Shown: in pieces, positions 38,284-47,536 of the stretch | How positions within the stretch are numbered: the stretch's first letter is position 1 | Layout: each line of letters starts with the position of its first letter | Assembly: GCA_963791235.1 (NCBI GenBank) | Contig: CAWBRW010000013.1 | Location: 62,001 to 126,000 of the forward strand | Length of the DNA: 64,000 bases | Reading direction: 5' to 3' | Origin: JALORV01 sp963791235 | GTDB lineage: Bacteria > Pseudomonadota > Gammaproteobacteria > Burkholderiales > Burkholderiaceae_F | The notes under the pieces: generated by a model | The model's input: the letters and a program-made list of their open reading frames with translations, nothing else | What the model was told of the DNA's origin: nothing | Database searches by the model: none | Position numbers and translations under genes: made by a program

Positions 38284-38622
38284 CTACTTGGCCTCCTTCG
38301 CGTAGTTGATGCTGTACTTGGGGATCTCGACTGTGAGGTCGGTGTCCTGCACGATCGCCTGGCAGGAAAGCCGCGACACCGGGGTCAGCCCCCAGGCGCG
38401 ATCGAGCAGGTCTTCTTCATTGTCTTCGGCCGGCGGCAGGGACTGGAAGCCCTTGCGAACGATGCAATGGCACGTGGTGCAGGCGGCGACCTTGCCGCAG
38501 GCGTGTTCGATATCGACGCCGTGGTCCAGCAGCGCATCGGCGAGCGACACGCCCGCGGCAGTCTCGAACTCGGTCCCGGCCGGGCACAGTTCCTCGTGCG
38601 GCAATACGGTGATCTTGGGCAT
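38284..38622 (-). CDS. fdx: ISC-system [2Fe-2S] ferredoxin
   Basis: Adrenodoxin-type ferredoxin of 112 residues. The cluster ligands are in EHACGKVAACTTCHCIVRKG and LSCQAIV (C-x5-C-x2-C and a distal Cys). It supplies electrons to IscS/IscU during cluster assembly. It lies 11 bp after hscA. Confidence 0.96.
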   Translation of the reverse strand: MPKITVLPHEELCPAGTEFETAAGVSLADALLDHGVDIEHACGKVAACTTCHCIVRKGFQSLPPAEDNEEDLLDRAWGLTPVSRLSCQAIVQDTDLTVEIPKYSINYAKEAK

Positions 38623-38633
38623 CTGCTGAAGCG

Positions 38634-40513
<1,880 letters not shown>

Positions 40514-40514
<1 letters not shown>

Positions 40515-41056
40515 CAGGCCGACGCTTCACGTGGATGCGACAGCGCTTCATCGGCCGCACGAAGCTCATCACCGAATTTCTCGATGAACATCAGCTGGCG
40601 AACCAGCTTGGCGGCTGCTGCGTAATCGGAGCGCCGGTCGATCGCGTCGCCGATCTCGGCGATCACACGCGACCTCTCGGCCGCCATCCCGTTGGCGAGC
40701 CCCGCCAACTGCTTCGCGTCGGCACTTCGTCGCGCGTCTTCCAGCGCCTCGCGCCATTCCATCTGCTGCACGAGAAACGGCCCTGGCATTGCCGTGTTCG
40801 ATTCGGCGCCTATCGCAACGCCAGCACGTTCACAGAGGTAGGCTGCCCGTGGCAGCGGGGACTTCAGCGTCCGGTAGCCTTCGTTCGCCCGGGCCGCCCA
40901 CTGCATCGCGACGCGGCGCTCGGCCGCCGTGCCGGCGGCGAAGCGATCGGGATGGACCTTGGATTGCACCGCCTTGTACGCACTCTCCAATGCCGTCTCG
41001 TCGATCGCAAAGCGAGGCGGCAACGCGAACAGCGCGAAGTGGTCGGGGTGGGACAT
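40514..41056 (-). CDS. hscB: Fe-S assembly J-protein co-chaperone HscB
   Basis: Protein of 180 residues. It has an N-terminal J domain with the HPD motif (QSKVHPDRFAAGTAAERRVAMQWAARANEGYRTLKSPLPRAAYL) and a C-terminal three-helix IscU-binding domain (FLVQQMEWREALEDARR). It stimulates HscA ATPase. It is followed without a gap by hscA; 42 bp separate it from iscA. Confidence 0.95.
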
Positions 41057-41098
41057 GGTGCCGTCGGCGCGTTGACTGCGGCGCGCCGGTCCGCGCGG

Positions 41099-41422
41099 CT
41101 AGACGTTGAAGGACTCGCCGCAGCCGCAGCGGTTCTTTTCGTTCGGATTGTTGAAGCGAAAGCCCTCGTTCAGCCCCTCGCGTACGAAGTCCAGCTCGGT
41201 GCCCTCGATGTAGGGCAGGCTCTTCGGGTCAACCAGGATCTTGACGCCATGGCATTCGAAGGTCTGGTCTTCGGGCTGGGCGGCGTCGGCGTATTCGAGT
41301 TTGTACGCCATGCCGGAACACCCGGTAGTGCGCACGCCCAGACGCAATCCCACGCCCTTGCCCCGCTTCTGCAGGAATGCCGCGACGTGTTGCGCCGCCC
41401 GTTCGGTCATCGTGACTGACAT
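41099..41422 (-). CDS. iscA: Fe-S assembly A-type carrier IscA
   Basis: Protein of 107 residues from ATG 41422 (MSVTMTERAAQHVAAFLQKRGKG). An in-frame ATG at 41446 would add MIGMESKA and overlap iscU, which is less likely. The three ligand Cys are in RTTGCSGMAYKLEY and the C-terminal NRCGCGESFNV. It is a cluster or iron carrier between IscU and targets. Confidence 0.95.
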   Translation of the reverse strand: MSVTMTERAAQHVAAFLQKRGKGVGLRLGVRTTGCSGMAYKLEYADAAQPEDQTFECHGVKILVDPKSLPYIEGTELDFVREGLNEGFRFNNPNEKNRCGCGESFNV

Positions 41423-41442
41423 TGCCTTGCTCTCCATGCCGA

Positions 41443-41856
41443 TCATGCTGCCTTGGGTTCCGCCTGCTGCTCGAACTGGCCATGCTTGCGGCGGTAGTCC
41501 TCGACCGCAGCCTTGATTGCGTCCTCGGCGAGGATCGAGCAGTGAATCTTCACCGGCGGCAGCGCCAGTTCCTCGGCGATCTGCGTGTTGCGGATCTTGG
41601 CCGCCTCCTCAAGCGTGCGACCCTTCACCCATTCGGTGACGAGCGATGACGAGGCAATCGCGGAACCGCAGCCGTAGGTCTTGAAACGAGCGTCTTCGAT
41701 GATGCCGCGCTCGTTGACCCTGATCTGCAACTTCATCACGTCGCCGCACGCCGGCGCACCGACCATGCCGGTGCCGATGCTGTCGTCACCCTTGTCGAAT
41801 GACCCGACATTGCGCGGGTTCTCGTAGTGATCTATGACTTTCGAGCTGTATGCCAT
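41443..41856 (-). CDS. iscU: Fe-S cluster scaffold IscU
   Basis: Scaffold of 137 residues with the three cluster cysteines at C37 (APACGDVMKLQI), C63 (TYGCGSAIASS) and C106 (LPPVKIHCSILAED), the stabilising D39 and the LPPVK HscA-binding loop. The C-tail GQFEQQAEPKAA is slightly longer than in E. coli. It lies 19 bp after iscS. Confidence 0.97.
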   Translation of the reverse strand: MAYSSKVIDHYENPRNVGSFDKGDDSIGTGMVGAPACGDVMKLQIRVNERGIIEDARFKTYGCGSAIASSSLVTEWVKGRTLEEAAKIRNTQIAEELALPPVKIHCSILAEDAIKAAVEDYRRKHGQFEQQAEPKAA

Positions 41857-41875
41857 GTTGGCCTCTTGTGCGAAC

Positions 41876-43084
41876 TCAGTGGGCAGCCCACTGGACTGAA
41901 TTCAGATCGACGCCGTCCTTGTACATTTCCCACAGGGGCGACATCTCGCGCAGGCGCGCCACCTGGCGCGTGACCAGACTGATCGTGTAGTCGATCTCTT
42001 CCTGCGTGGTGAAGCGACCGACGGTGAAACGGATGGAGCTGTGCGCCAGTTCGTCGCTGCGGCCCAGCGCGCGAAGGACATACGACGGCTCAAGCGACGC
42101 GGACGTACAGGCCGAACCGGACGACACGGCGACATCCTTGATCGCCATGATCAGGCTCTCGCCCTCAACGAAATTGAAGCTGACGTTCAGGTTGTGCGGC
42201 ACGCGCCGCTCGAAATCGCCGTTCAGGTAGACCTGCTCGATCTGCGACAGCCCAGCCCACAGCCGGTCGCGGAGCATGCGGATGCGCTCGTTCTCGGTCG
42301 CCATCTCCTCGCGCGCGATGCGAAACGCCTCGCCCATGCCGACGATCTGGTGTGTGGGCAACGTGCCCGACCGCAAACCGCGTTCGTGACCGCCGCCATG
42401 CATCTGCGCCTCGAGCCGCACGCGCGGCTTGCGCCGGACGAATAGCGCCCCGACACCCTTGGGGCCGTAGGTCTTGTGCGCCGAGAACGACATCAGGTCG
42501 ACCTTGAGTTGACCCAGGTCGACGATGACCTTGCCGGTCGCCTGCGCGGCGTCGACGTGGAAGATGATGCCGCGCGAGCGGCACATTTCGCCAATCGCCG
42601 GGATGTCCTGAATGACGCCAATCTCGTTGTTCACGAACATCACCGAGACGACGCTCGTGTCCGGACGAAGCGACGCCTCGAGCTTTGCGAGGTCGAGCAG
42701 GCCATTCGTCTCGACATCCAGGTACGTGACTTCGAAACCTTCGCGCTCGAGCTCGCGCATCGTGTCGAGCGTCGCCTTGTGCTCCGTCTTCACGGTGACA
42801 AGATGCTTGCCCTTGTCCTTGTAGAAGTGCGCGGCGCCCTTCAGTGCGAGGTTGATCGACTCGGTCGCTCCGGAGGACCAGATCAGCTCCCGCGGGTCAC
42901 AGTTGACCAGCGCAGCGACATTTTCGCGGGCGGTCTCGACAGCCTTTTCGGCCTCCCAGCCATAAGCGTGGCTGCGCGATGCGGGATTGCCGAAATGGTC
43001 GCGCAACCAGGGAATCATCGCGTCGACGACGCGCGGATCCACCGGCGTCGTCGCCGAATAGTCCAGATAGATCGGAAGCTGCAT
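41876..43084 (-). CDS. iscS: Cysteine desulfurase IscS
   Basis: PLP enzyme of 402 residues that converts cysteine to alanine and donates persulfide sulfur. YLDYSATTPVDPRVVDAM, the PLP Lys in SFSAHKTYGPKGVGALFVRR and the mobile active loop SSGSACTSASLEPSYVLRALG (persulfide Cys) are present, and the C-terminus SPLWEMYKDGVDLNSVQWAAH is the IscU-binding end. It lies 13 bp after iscR. Confidence 0.98.
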   Translation of the reverse strand: MQLPIYLDYSATTPVDPRVVDAMIPWLRDHFGNPASRSHAYGWEAEKAVETARENVAALVNCDPRELIWSSGATESINLALKGAAHFYKDKGKHLVTVKTEHKATLDTMRELEREGFEVTYLDVETNGLLDLAKLEASLRPDTSVVSVMFVNNEIGVIQDIPAIGEMCRSRGIIFHVDAAQATGKVIVDLGQLKVDLMSFSAHKTYGPKGVGALFVRRKPRVRLEAQMHGGGHERGLRSGTLPTHQIVGMGEAFRIAREEMATENERIRMLRDRLWAGLSQIEQVYLNGDFERRVPHNLNVSFNFVEGESLIMAIKDVAVSSGSACTSASLEPSYVLRALGRSDELAHSSIRFTVGRFTTQEEIDYTISLVTRQVARLREMSPLWEMYKDGVDLNSVQWAAH

Positions 43085-43097
43085 TTCCCTGCCTTTG

Positions 43098-43598
43098 CTA
43101 CGTCAGCGCGGTCTCGTTCTTTTCGTCGGTCTCGGTCCGCGCGCGGGCACGATTATCGTGCAACACGGCGTTACCGGCACCCTTGTCCACCCGGGCTTTC
43201 TGCTGCTCCACGAGATCGGCCAGGCTGACGGAGTCGAGGTAATCGACCATGCGCGCGTTAAGGTTGGCCCAGAGGTCGTGCGTCATGCAACGCTGGTCAT
43301 CTTGGCAGTTTTCCTTGCCGCCGCATTGCGTTGCGTCGAGCGGCTCGTCTACCGCGAAAATGATGTCGGCGACGGTGATGTCCTTGGCGACCCGTCCGAG
43401 GGTGTACCCGCCGCCCGGACCACGGGTGCTTTCCACCAGCTCGTGGCGGCGCAGCTTGCCGAACAGCTGCTCCAGATAGGACAGGGAGATCTTCTGCCGC
43501 TGGCTGATGCCGGCCAGCGTCACAGGTCCGTTGTGCTCGCGCAGCGCCAGGTCGATCATGGCCGTCACTGCAAACCGGCCCTTGGTAGTCAGTCTCAT
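43098..43598 (-). CDS. iscR: Fe-S cluster regulator IscR (Rrf2 family)
   Basis: Winged-helix regulator of 166 residues. N-terminal MRLTTKGRFAVTAMIDLAL and recognition region ISLSYLEQLFGKLRRHELVESTRGPGGGYTLGR. The [2Fe-2S] ligands C92, C98, C104 and the adjacent His107 are intact (CGGKENCQDDQRCMTHDLW). With a cluster it represses the isc promoter, so it senses cluster sufficiency. It heads iscRSUA-hscBA-fdx-iscX. Confidence 0.97.
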   Translation of the reverse strand: MRLTTKGRFAVTAMIDLALREHNGPVTLAGISQRQKISLSYLEQLFGKLRRHELVESTRGPGGGYTLGRVAKDITVADIIFAVDEPLDATQCGGKENCQDDQRCMTHDLWANLNARMVDYLDSVSLADLVEQQKARVDKGAGNAVLHDNRARARTETDEKNETALT

Positions 43599-43673
43599 CG
43601 CATGGTCCTTTCGGGTGGAGGCGTCCGGTGTGACCGGACCGCACAGCGAAAATTCCCGATAGATTTCGTCAGG

Positions 43674-43702
43674 ATTGTACTAATCCCGACTACTTTAGTC
43701 AA
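43674..43702 (-). promoter_or_regulatory. isc operon promoter
   Basis: On the minus strand TTGACT (43702-43697), 17-bp spacer, TACAAT (43679-43674): a near-consensus sigma-70 promoter 75 bp upstream of iscR. Confidence 0.85.
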
Positions 43703-43706
43703 CTTT
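43682..43706 (-). promoter_or_regulatory. IscR type 1-like binding site over the isc promoter
   Basis: The minus-strand 25-mer starts AAAGTTGACTAAAGTAGTCG and continues GGATT. It matches about 20 of 25 positions of the E. coli type 1 consensus ATASYYGACTRWWWYAGTCRRSTAT, recalled from the literature. It overlaps the -35 and the spacer, as expected for autorepression by holo-IscR. GACTAAAGT is also repeated directly just upstream. Confidence 0.75.
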
Positions 43707-43739
43707 AGTCTGATGGGTTTCCGGAGGCCTAAAACGCCT

Positions 43740-43759
43740 GCGGCGCCCGTAGGCGCCGC
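43740..43759 (-). terminator. Terminator after the Hydin-repeat protein gene
   Basis: GCGGCGCC, loop of four, GGCGCCGC: a perfect 8-bp stem beginning 23 bp past the stop, followed on the minus strand by AGGCGTTTTAG. It isolates the isc promoter from upstream reading. Confidence 0.7.
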
Positions 43760-43782
43760 ACCACAGGGGGCCGGAACCGGAC

Positions 43783-45066
43783 CTAGCAATCGAGCCGGGA
43801 CCGGCGCGCTCGCGATGCGAGGGCGGGCACGAGGAGCAGCAGCCCAAGCCCGGGGTCGAGCGCTCCGCCACCGCCGTCCTTTGCCTGCGCCGTCGGCGGC
43901 GACACGGCCGCTGGAGGCGGCGTTGGCGTGGACGATGGCGGCGGGGCTGGAGGCGGCGGGGGCGCCGTTCCCGTTCCGGACAGCATTACGGTCGAGGTGG
44001 CCCCCGCCCCCGCGTCATGGGTGACGACAAGGCTGGCGCTCTTGCCGCCCGCCGACTGGGGTGTGAAGTTCACTTCGAGATCGCATGATGCGTCGACGGC
44101 CAGCATCCCGGCCGCGCCGACCGCGCAGGTCGTGCCGCCACTGCTAGCAAACTCTGCAGCATTCGCGCCGCTGAGCGCGATGGCCGTCAGCGACAAAGGC
44201 GCGTTTCCGGTGTTCGTCAACTTGGTCTTCATCACGGTCGCGGTGACTCCGGTCGGAGTCGCCGGGAAGCTCAGCGCGCTCTCACCCAACCTGGCCGCAC
44301 CGACCGGCACGGTCACGCCGGGGCCGGACAGCGCAACCGTCCGCGGCGAGCCGCTCACGTTGGGGGCAGTGATCGTGACTGTGCCGGTGCGCGCGCCTTC
44401 CATCGCCGGCGTGAACGTGATGCTGATCGAGCAGACATCCCCGGCAGCCAGGTTGCCGACGCAGCCGGTCGCCGTAAATTCCGCGGCCGGGGCCGACGTC
44501 ACCGTCATTATCGAAACGGGCATCGTGCTGTTGCTGTTGTTGGTCACCGTGATCTGTCGCGTCGCGCTCGCCATGCCGACCGTCTGCGTATTGAAGACGA
44601 CCGACGTGGCGCTGAGGATGATGTTGGGCGTCGTGACGGCGGCCCCTATGCCCGAGACCGTGATGCTCGGATTCGTAGCGGCGTTGGACTGAACCGTGAA
44701 GGTCGCCGAAAGCGAACCCGCGTACGGCGGCGTGAATGTCGCGCCGATCGTGCAGGTCGCGCCGGGGTTCACCGTGACCGAAGCGCCGACGCAACTACCG
44801 GTCGCCGCGAAATCGGTCGCATTCGCTCCGCTCTTTTCGATGCCGGTGATCGTCAATTTCTCGGTGCCGGTGTTTTCTAACGTGATGGTCGACGGCGTTG
44901 GCGTCGAATTGGCGACTAAGACTGGCGTCGAAGCGAAGGTCAGCGTCGGGCCTCCATTGACCTTGATGGCCGGCTGCGCAAGCGCCGCGCATGACGCGAC
45001 GGCGAGTGCAGCTCCAACCAGCGCCTTGAACATATTTGTGGTCATCGATGTCGTGGGAATGTTCAT
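43783..45066 (-). CDS. Exported choice-of-anchor D (ASPM/SPD-2/Hydin-like) repeat protein with Gly-rich sorting tail
   Basis: Protein of 427 residues from ATG 45066, which overlaps the stop of the upstream gene (ATGA). A signal peptide (MFKALVGAALAVASCAALAQP) is followed by three beta-sandwich repeats of about 105-115 residues, each with a central TNTG/ENTGTE turn, a Cys pair and a closing SGxG (ITVSGIG, VALSGPG, VMLSGTG). A Pro-rich linker leads to GGGGALDPGLGLLLLVPALASRARRSR: Gly run, short hydrophobic segment, basic tail, the layout of GlyGly-CTERM/rhombosortase-type sorting signals. A surface or outer-membrane location is inferred. The function is unknown; the repeats suggest adhesion or complex formation with its upstream partner. 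Confidence 0.85.
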   Translation of the reverse strand: MNIPTTSMTTNMFKALVGAALAVASCAALAQPAIKVNGGPTLTFASTPVLVANSTPTPSTITLENTGTEKLTITGIEKSGANATDFAATGSCVGASVTVNPGATCTIGATFTPPYAGSLSATFTVQSNAATNPSITVSGIGAAVTTPNIILSATSVVFNTQTVGMASATRQITVTNNSNSTMPVSIMTVTSAPAAEFTATGCVGNLAAGDVCSISITFTPAMEGARTGTVTITAPNVSGSPRTVALSGPGVTVPVGAARLGESALSFPATPTGVTATVMKTKLTNTGNAPLSLTAIALSGANAAEFASSGGTTCAVGAAGMLAVDASCDLEVNFTPQSAGGKSASLVVTHDAGAGATSTVMLSGTGTAPPPPPAPPPSSTPTPPPAAVSPPTAQAKDGGGGALDPGLGLLLLVPALASRARRSRLDC

Positions 45067-45983
45067 TGATTTCGCCTTCCGGCCGCACCCGATGTCAAAT
45101 TCCACGCTGCCCACGGTCTCGGTGAGTTCCGCATGAGAGAAAGGAGCAGCCCAATGGCAGCGAGCCAGTCGAGCGTGCCGCCGCCGCCCGACGCCGGGGG
45201 ATTCGCGGCGCTGTCCGATGCCGCGCTCGAAGTCGCCGACGACGACCCGGCAACGACGCTGCCGGCCAGCGGGACCAGCGAGGTGCCGTTCGTCGTCGAC
45301 AAGCCGATCGACGCGGTGCGCGTCAGCGACGCGCCGGCGCCTGGCTGGAACGTGACGTTGATCGTGCAGTTGCCGCTGTTTGGACGCAACGTGATTCCCG
45401 GGCAGGTCGATGCAGTCACGCGGAAATCCGCGGCGTCACCCCCGGACGCAATCGTCACGGCGTTGTTGGTAGCGAAAACCAGGTCCGCGGTGCCCGCGTT
45501 CGTGATGGTCGCCGTGGCACTTGCGCTACTTCCGACTGCGGTCGCCGCAAAGATCGGCCCGCTGGCCGGGGAGTAGCGCAGGATCGGCGCCGGACCGGCG
45601 ATGCCAGCTATGAAGGCCGCGAGATCCGCAACCTGTGCCGGCGTCAGCGTGAACAAGGCTTTCATGCCTGTGGGCTTGTTGCCCAACGAAATGTCGGACA
45701 GCGCCGCATTCAGCGCTTCCAACGCCTTCTCAAAGCTCATGGTGCCCGCCGGCCCTGCGGGCGTCGCACGGTTGGTGATGTTGGCGCGGATGCTCGTCAG
45801 CGAGTTGACCGCCGCAGGATCAGTCGTCGAGTGGCACCCCGCACACTGAGGCGACAGGGTGGTCGTGAAAAGCTGCTGGCCTACATTGGAGTCGCCGTTC
45901 GTCTGCGCCGACGCGACACCTACGACTGCGATCAGCATCGCGGCAGTGACGCCACGCACCAGCCCGTTCCCTGCCTCGCTCAT
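45063..45983 (-). CDS. Exported cytochrome c / choice-of-anchor D fusion protein with Gly-rich tail
   Basis: Protein of 306 residues from ATG 45983; an upstream in-frame ATG at 46034 gives a poorer leader. A signal peptide (VTAAMLIAVVGVASAQ) is followed by a mono-haem cytochrome c domain with CAGCHST (CxxCH), a candidate distal Met in KPTGMKALF, and LTPAQVADLAAFIAGIAG at its end. A single Hydin/anchor-D-type beta repeat (LRYSPASGPIFAATAVGSSASATATITNAG) follows, then ASGGGGTLDWLAAIGLLLSLM as a sorting-like tail that lacks the usual Arg cluster. Translationally coupled to the repeat protein downstream. It probably tethers a haem electron-transfer module to the envelope. Confidence 0.82.
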   Translation of the reverse strand: MSEAGNGLVRGVTAAMLIAVVGVASAQTNGDSNVGQQLFTTTLSPQCAGCHSTTDPAAVNSLTSIRANITNRATPAGPAGTMSFEKALEALNAALSDISLGNKPTGMKALFTLTPAQVADLAAFIAGIAGPAPILRYSPASGPIFAATAVGSSASATATITNAGTADLVFATNNAVTIASGGDAADFRVTASTCPGITLRPNSGNCTINVTFQPGAGASLTRTASIGLSTTNGTSLVPLAGSVVAGSSSATSSAASDSAANPPASGGGGTLDWLAAIGLLLSLMRNSPRPWAAWNLTSGAAGRRNQ

Positions 45984-46156
45984 CAGACCCACTCTCCGCC
46001 AGAGGCGCATCGCATTGGCGAATGCGCGACGCACGCTGACACGCGTGCGCGCTGGATTCTGTTCGAGGACGCCCGGAGTTTCGATCCGCCTTACGTGCTA
46101 GCGCCGTGACTGCAGTGCTGGCCCCGTGCGGGCGGCTCGTCCGAATGCCCTAGCTC

Positions 46157-46181
46157 GCCGTTACCCGCAGCGGGAAACGGC
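46157..46181 (-). terminator. Hairpin overlapping the metZ stop
   Basis: GCCGTT(A)CCCGC and GCGGG(A)AACGGC pair with one mismatch. The stem includes the last base of the metZ stop codon. No U-tract follows. Confidence 0.5.
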
Positions 46182-47386
46182 TACGTCGCCAGTGCGTGCT
46201 CGAGGTCGCGCTCGAGGTCGACAACAGACTCGAGGCCGACTGCCACGCGGATCAAGCCTTCGCGGATGCCGGCGCGCTCCCGCGCCTCGGCGCTGATACG
46301 GCCGTGCGTCGTCGTCGCCGGATGGGTGATCGTCGTGCGCGTGTCGCCGAGATTGGCCGTGATCGACATCAGCCGCACGCGATCGATCACGCGCCAGGCA
46401 TTGGCTCGGGCCGACGCCGGAGTATCGCCAGCGACCTCGAACGAGACGACAGCGCCCGGCAAGGACTGCTGGTGCGCACACAGCGCCGCCTGCGGGTGCG
46501 ACTCGAGCCCCGGGAAGTAGACGCGCTCGACTCCGGCATGGGCGTCGAGCCAGTGGGCCAGTTGCAGTGCTGACGCAGACTGCGCGCGCAACCGCACCCC
46601 GAGCGTTTCCAGCCCCTTGAGCAGCACCCAGGCGTTGAACGGGGACAGGCTGGGACCTGTCGTGCGCAGCACCGGCAGTACCTGTTCGCGGATGAAGCGG
46701 CGCGAACCAAGGACTGCCCCGCCGAGTACCCGGCCCTGCCCATCAAGGTACTTCGTCGCGGAATGGATGACGGCGTCGACGCCGAAGTCGAGCGGACGTT
46801 GCGCGACCGGCGTGCAGAAGCAGTTGTCGACGACGGTGATCGCACCGATGTCGCGGCCAAGCGCGGAAAATGCCTCCAGATCGGTGACCTCCATCAGCGG
46901 ATTCGACGGGGTCTCGCAGAACATCAGCTTCGTGCCCGGGGTGGCGGCAGCCCGCCACGCGGCGGAGTCCACGCTGTCGACATAGCTCACGCCAATGCCG
47001 AAACGTGCGAGAACCGTGGAAAAAAGCTGCACCGTCGCGCCAAAGACGTTGGCCGCGCAGATGACGTGGTCGCCGGTCTTAAGCGTGGCCAGGCAGGTCG
47101 CCATGATGGCGGACATGCCGGATGCGGTCGCCAGGCAGTCCTCGGCGCCTTCCAGAGACGCAAGGCGCTGCTCGAACATGCGCACCGTGGGATTGGTGAA
47201 CCTCGAATAGACGTAGCCGTCATCGGCGCCGGAGAAGCGCTCGGCGGCCTGTGCGGCACTGTCGAACACGAAGCTCGACGTCAGGAACAGCGCCTCGCTG
47301 TGCTCGCCGAAGGGCGTACGCAGGGTGCCCGCACGCACCGCGCGCGTATCGAATTCGAAATTCAGGGGAGTGTCGTCGTCGGCCAT
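46181..47386 (-). CDS. metZ: O-succinylhomoserine sulfhydrylase
   Basis: PLP enzyme of 401 residues making homocysteine from O-succinylhomoserine and sulfide. RTPFGEHSEALFLTSSFVFDSA, YSRFTNPTVRMFEQRLASLEGAE, ETPSNPLMEVTD, the PLP Lys in HSATKYLDGQGRVLGG and ITANLGDTRTTITHPATTTHGR match the MetZ group. It lies 150 bp downstream of purF, but a SAM-II riboswitch and an intrinsic terminator intervene, so it has its own SAM-controlled transcript. There is no space for a normal ribosome-binding site between the terminator T-run and ATG. Confidence 0.96.
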   Translation of the reverse strand: MADDDTPLNFEFDTRAVRAGTLRTPFGEHSEALFLTSSFVFDSAAQAAERFSGADDGYVYSRFTNPTVRMFEQRLASLEGAEDCLATASGMSAIMATCLATLKTGDHVICAANVFGATVQLFSTVLARFGIGVSYVDSVDSAAWRAAATPGTKLMFCETPSNPLMEVTDLEAFSALGRDIGAITVVDNCFCTPVAQRPLDFGVDAVIHSATKYLDGQGRVLGGAVLGSRRFIREQVLPVLRTTGPSLSPFNAWVLLKGLETLGVRLRAQSASALQLAHWLDAHAGVERVYFPGLESHPQAALCAHQQSLPGAVVSFEVAGDTPASARANAWRVIDRVRLMSITANLGDTRTTITHPATTTHGRISAEARERAGIREGLIRVAVGLESVVDLERDLEHALAT

Positions 47387-47418
47387 AAAAAAACCCGCCG
47401 GCAGAAGCGCAGCGGGTT
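47387..47418 (-). terminator. Intrinsic terminator directly before metZ ATG
   Basis: On the minus strand AACCCGC, a 12-nt loop, GGCGGGTT and five more T run straight into the metZ ATG (47386). The only Shine-Dalgarno-like bases (GGCGGG) are in the 3' arm. The hairpin could therefore stop transcription and hide the ribosome-binding site; it lies just after the SAM-II element. Confidence 0.85.
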
Positions 47419-47425
47419 CGTTTGA

Positions 47426-47486
47426 GCCCCTCGCTTTAGCCGCATTTGTTAAGCGCCCGCAAGCTGAGACTTCAAATCGGCGCGAT
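47426..47486 (-). promoter_or_regulatory. SAM-II (SAM-alpha) riboswitch upstream of metZ
   Basis: The minus strand reads ATCGCGCCGATTTGA, then GCTTGCGGGCGCTTAACAAA and TGCGGCTAAAGCGAGGGG. This follows the known SAM-II pattern (CGCGCUGAUUUAA, GCAAGCGCGUGAUAAAUG, GCUAAAAAGGG): P1 GCGCC/GGGCGC, the conserved AUUUGA and ACAAAUG strands that form the pseudoknot and triplexes, and GCUAAA. It precedes a methionine-pathway gene, as expected. Binding SAM should lower metZ expression. Confidence 0.85.
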
Positions 47487-47492
47487 GAGCCA

Positions 47493-47498
47493 ATTATA
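47493..47498 (-). promoter_or_regulatory. -10 box of the metZ transcript
   Basis: TATAAT on the minus strand sits 7 bp before the SAM-II aptamer, which puts the transcript start at the aptamer 5' edge. A matching -35 was not identified. Confidence 0.6.
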
Positions 47499-47536
47499 TA
47501 CGAGGACCGCGACTTCGCGTCGAAATCCTGCCGAAC

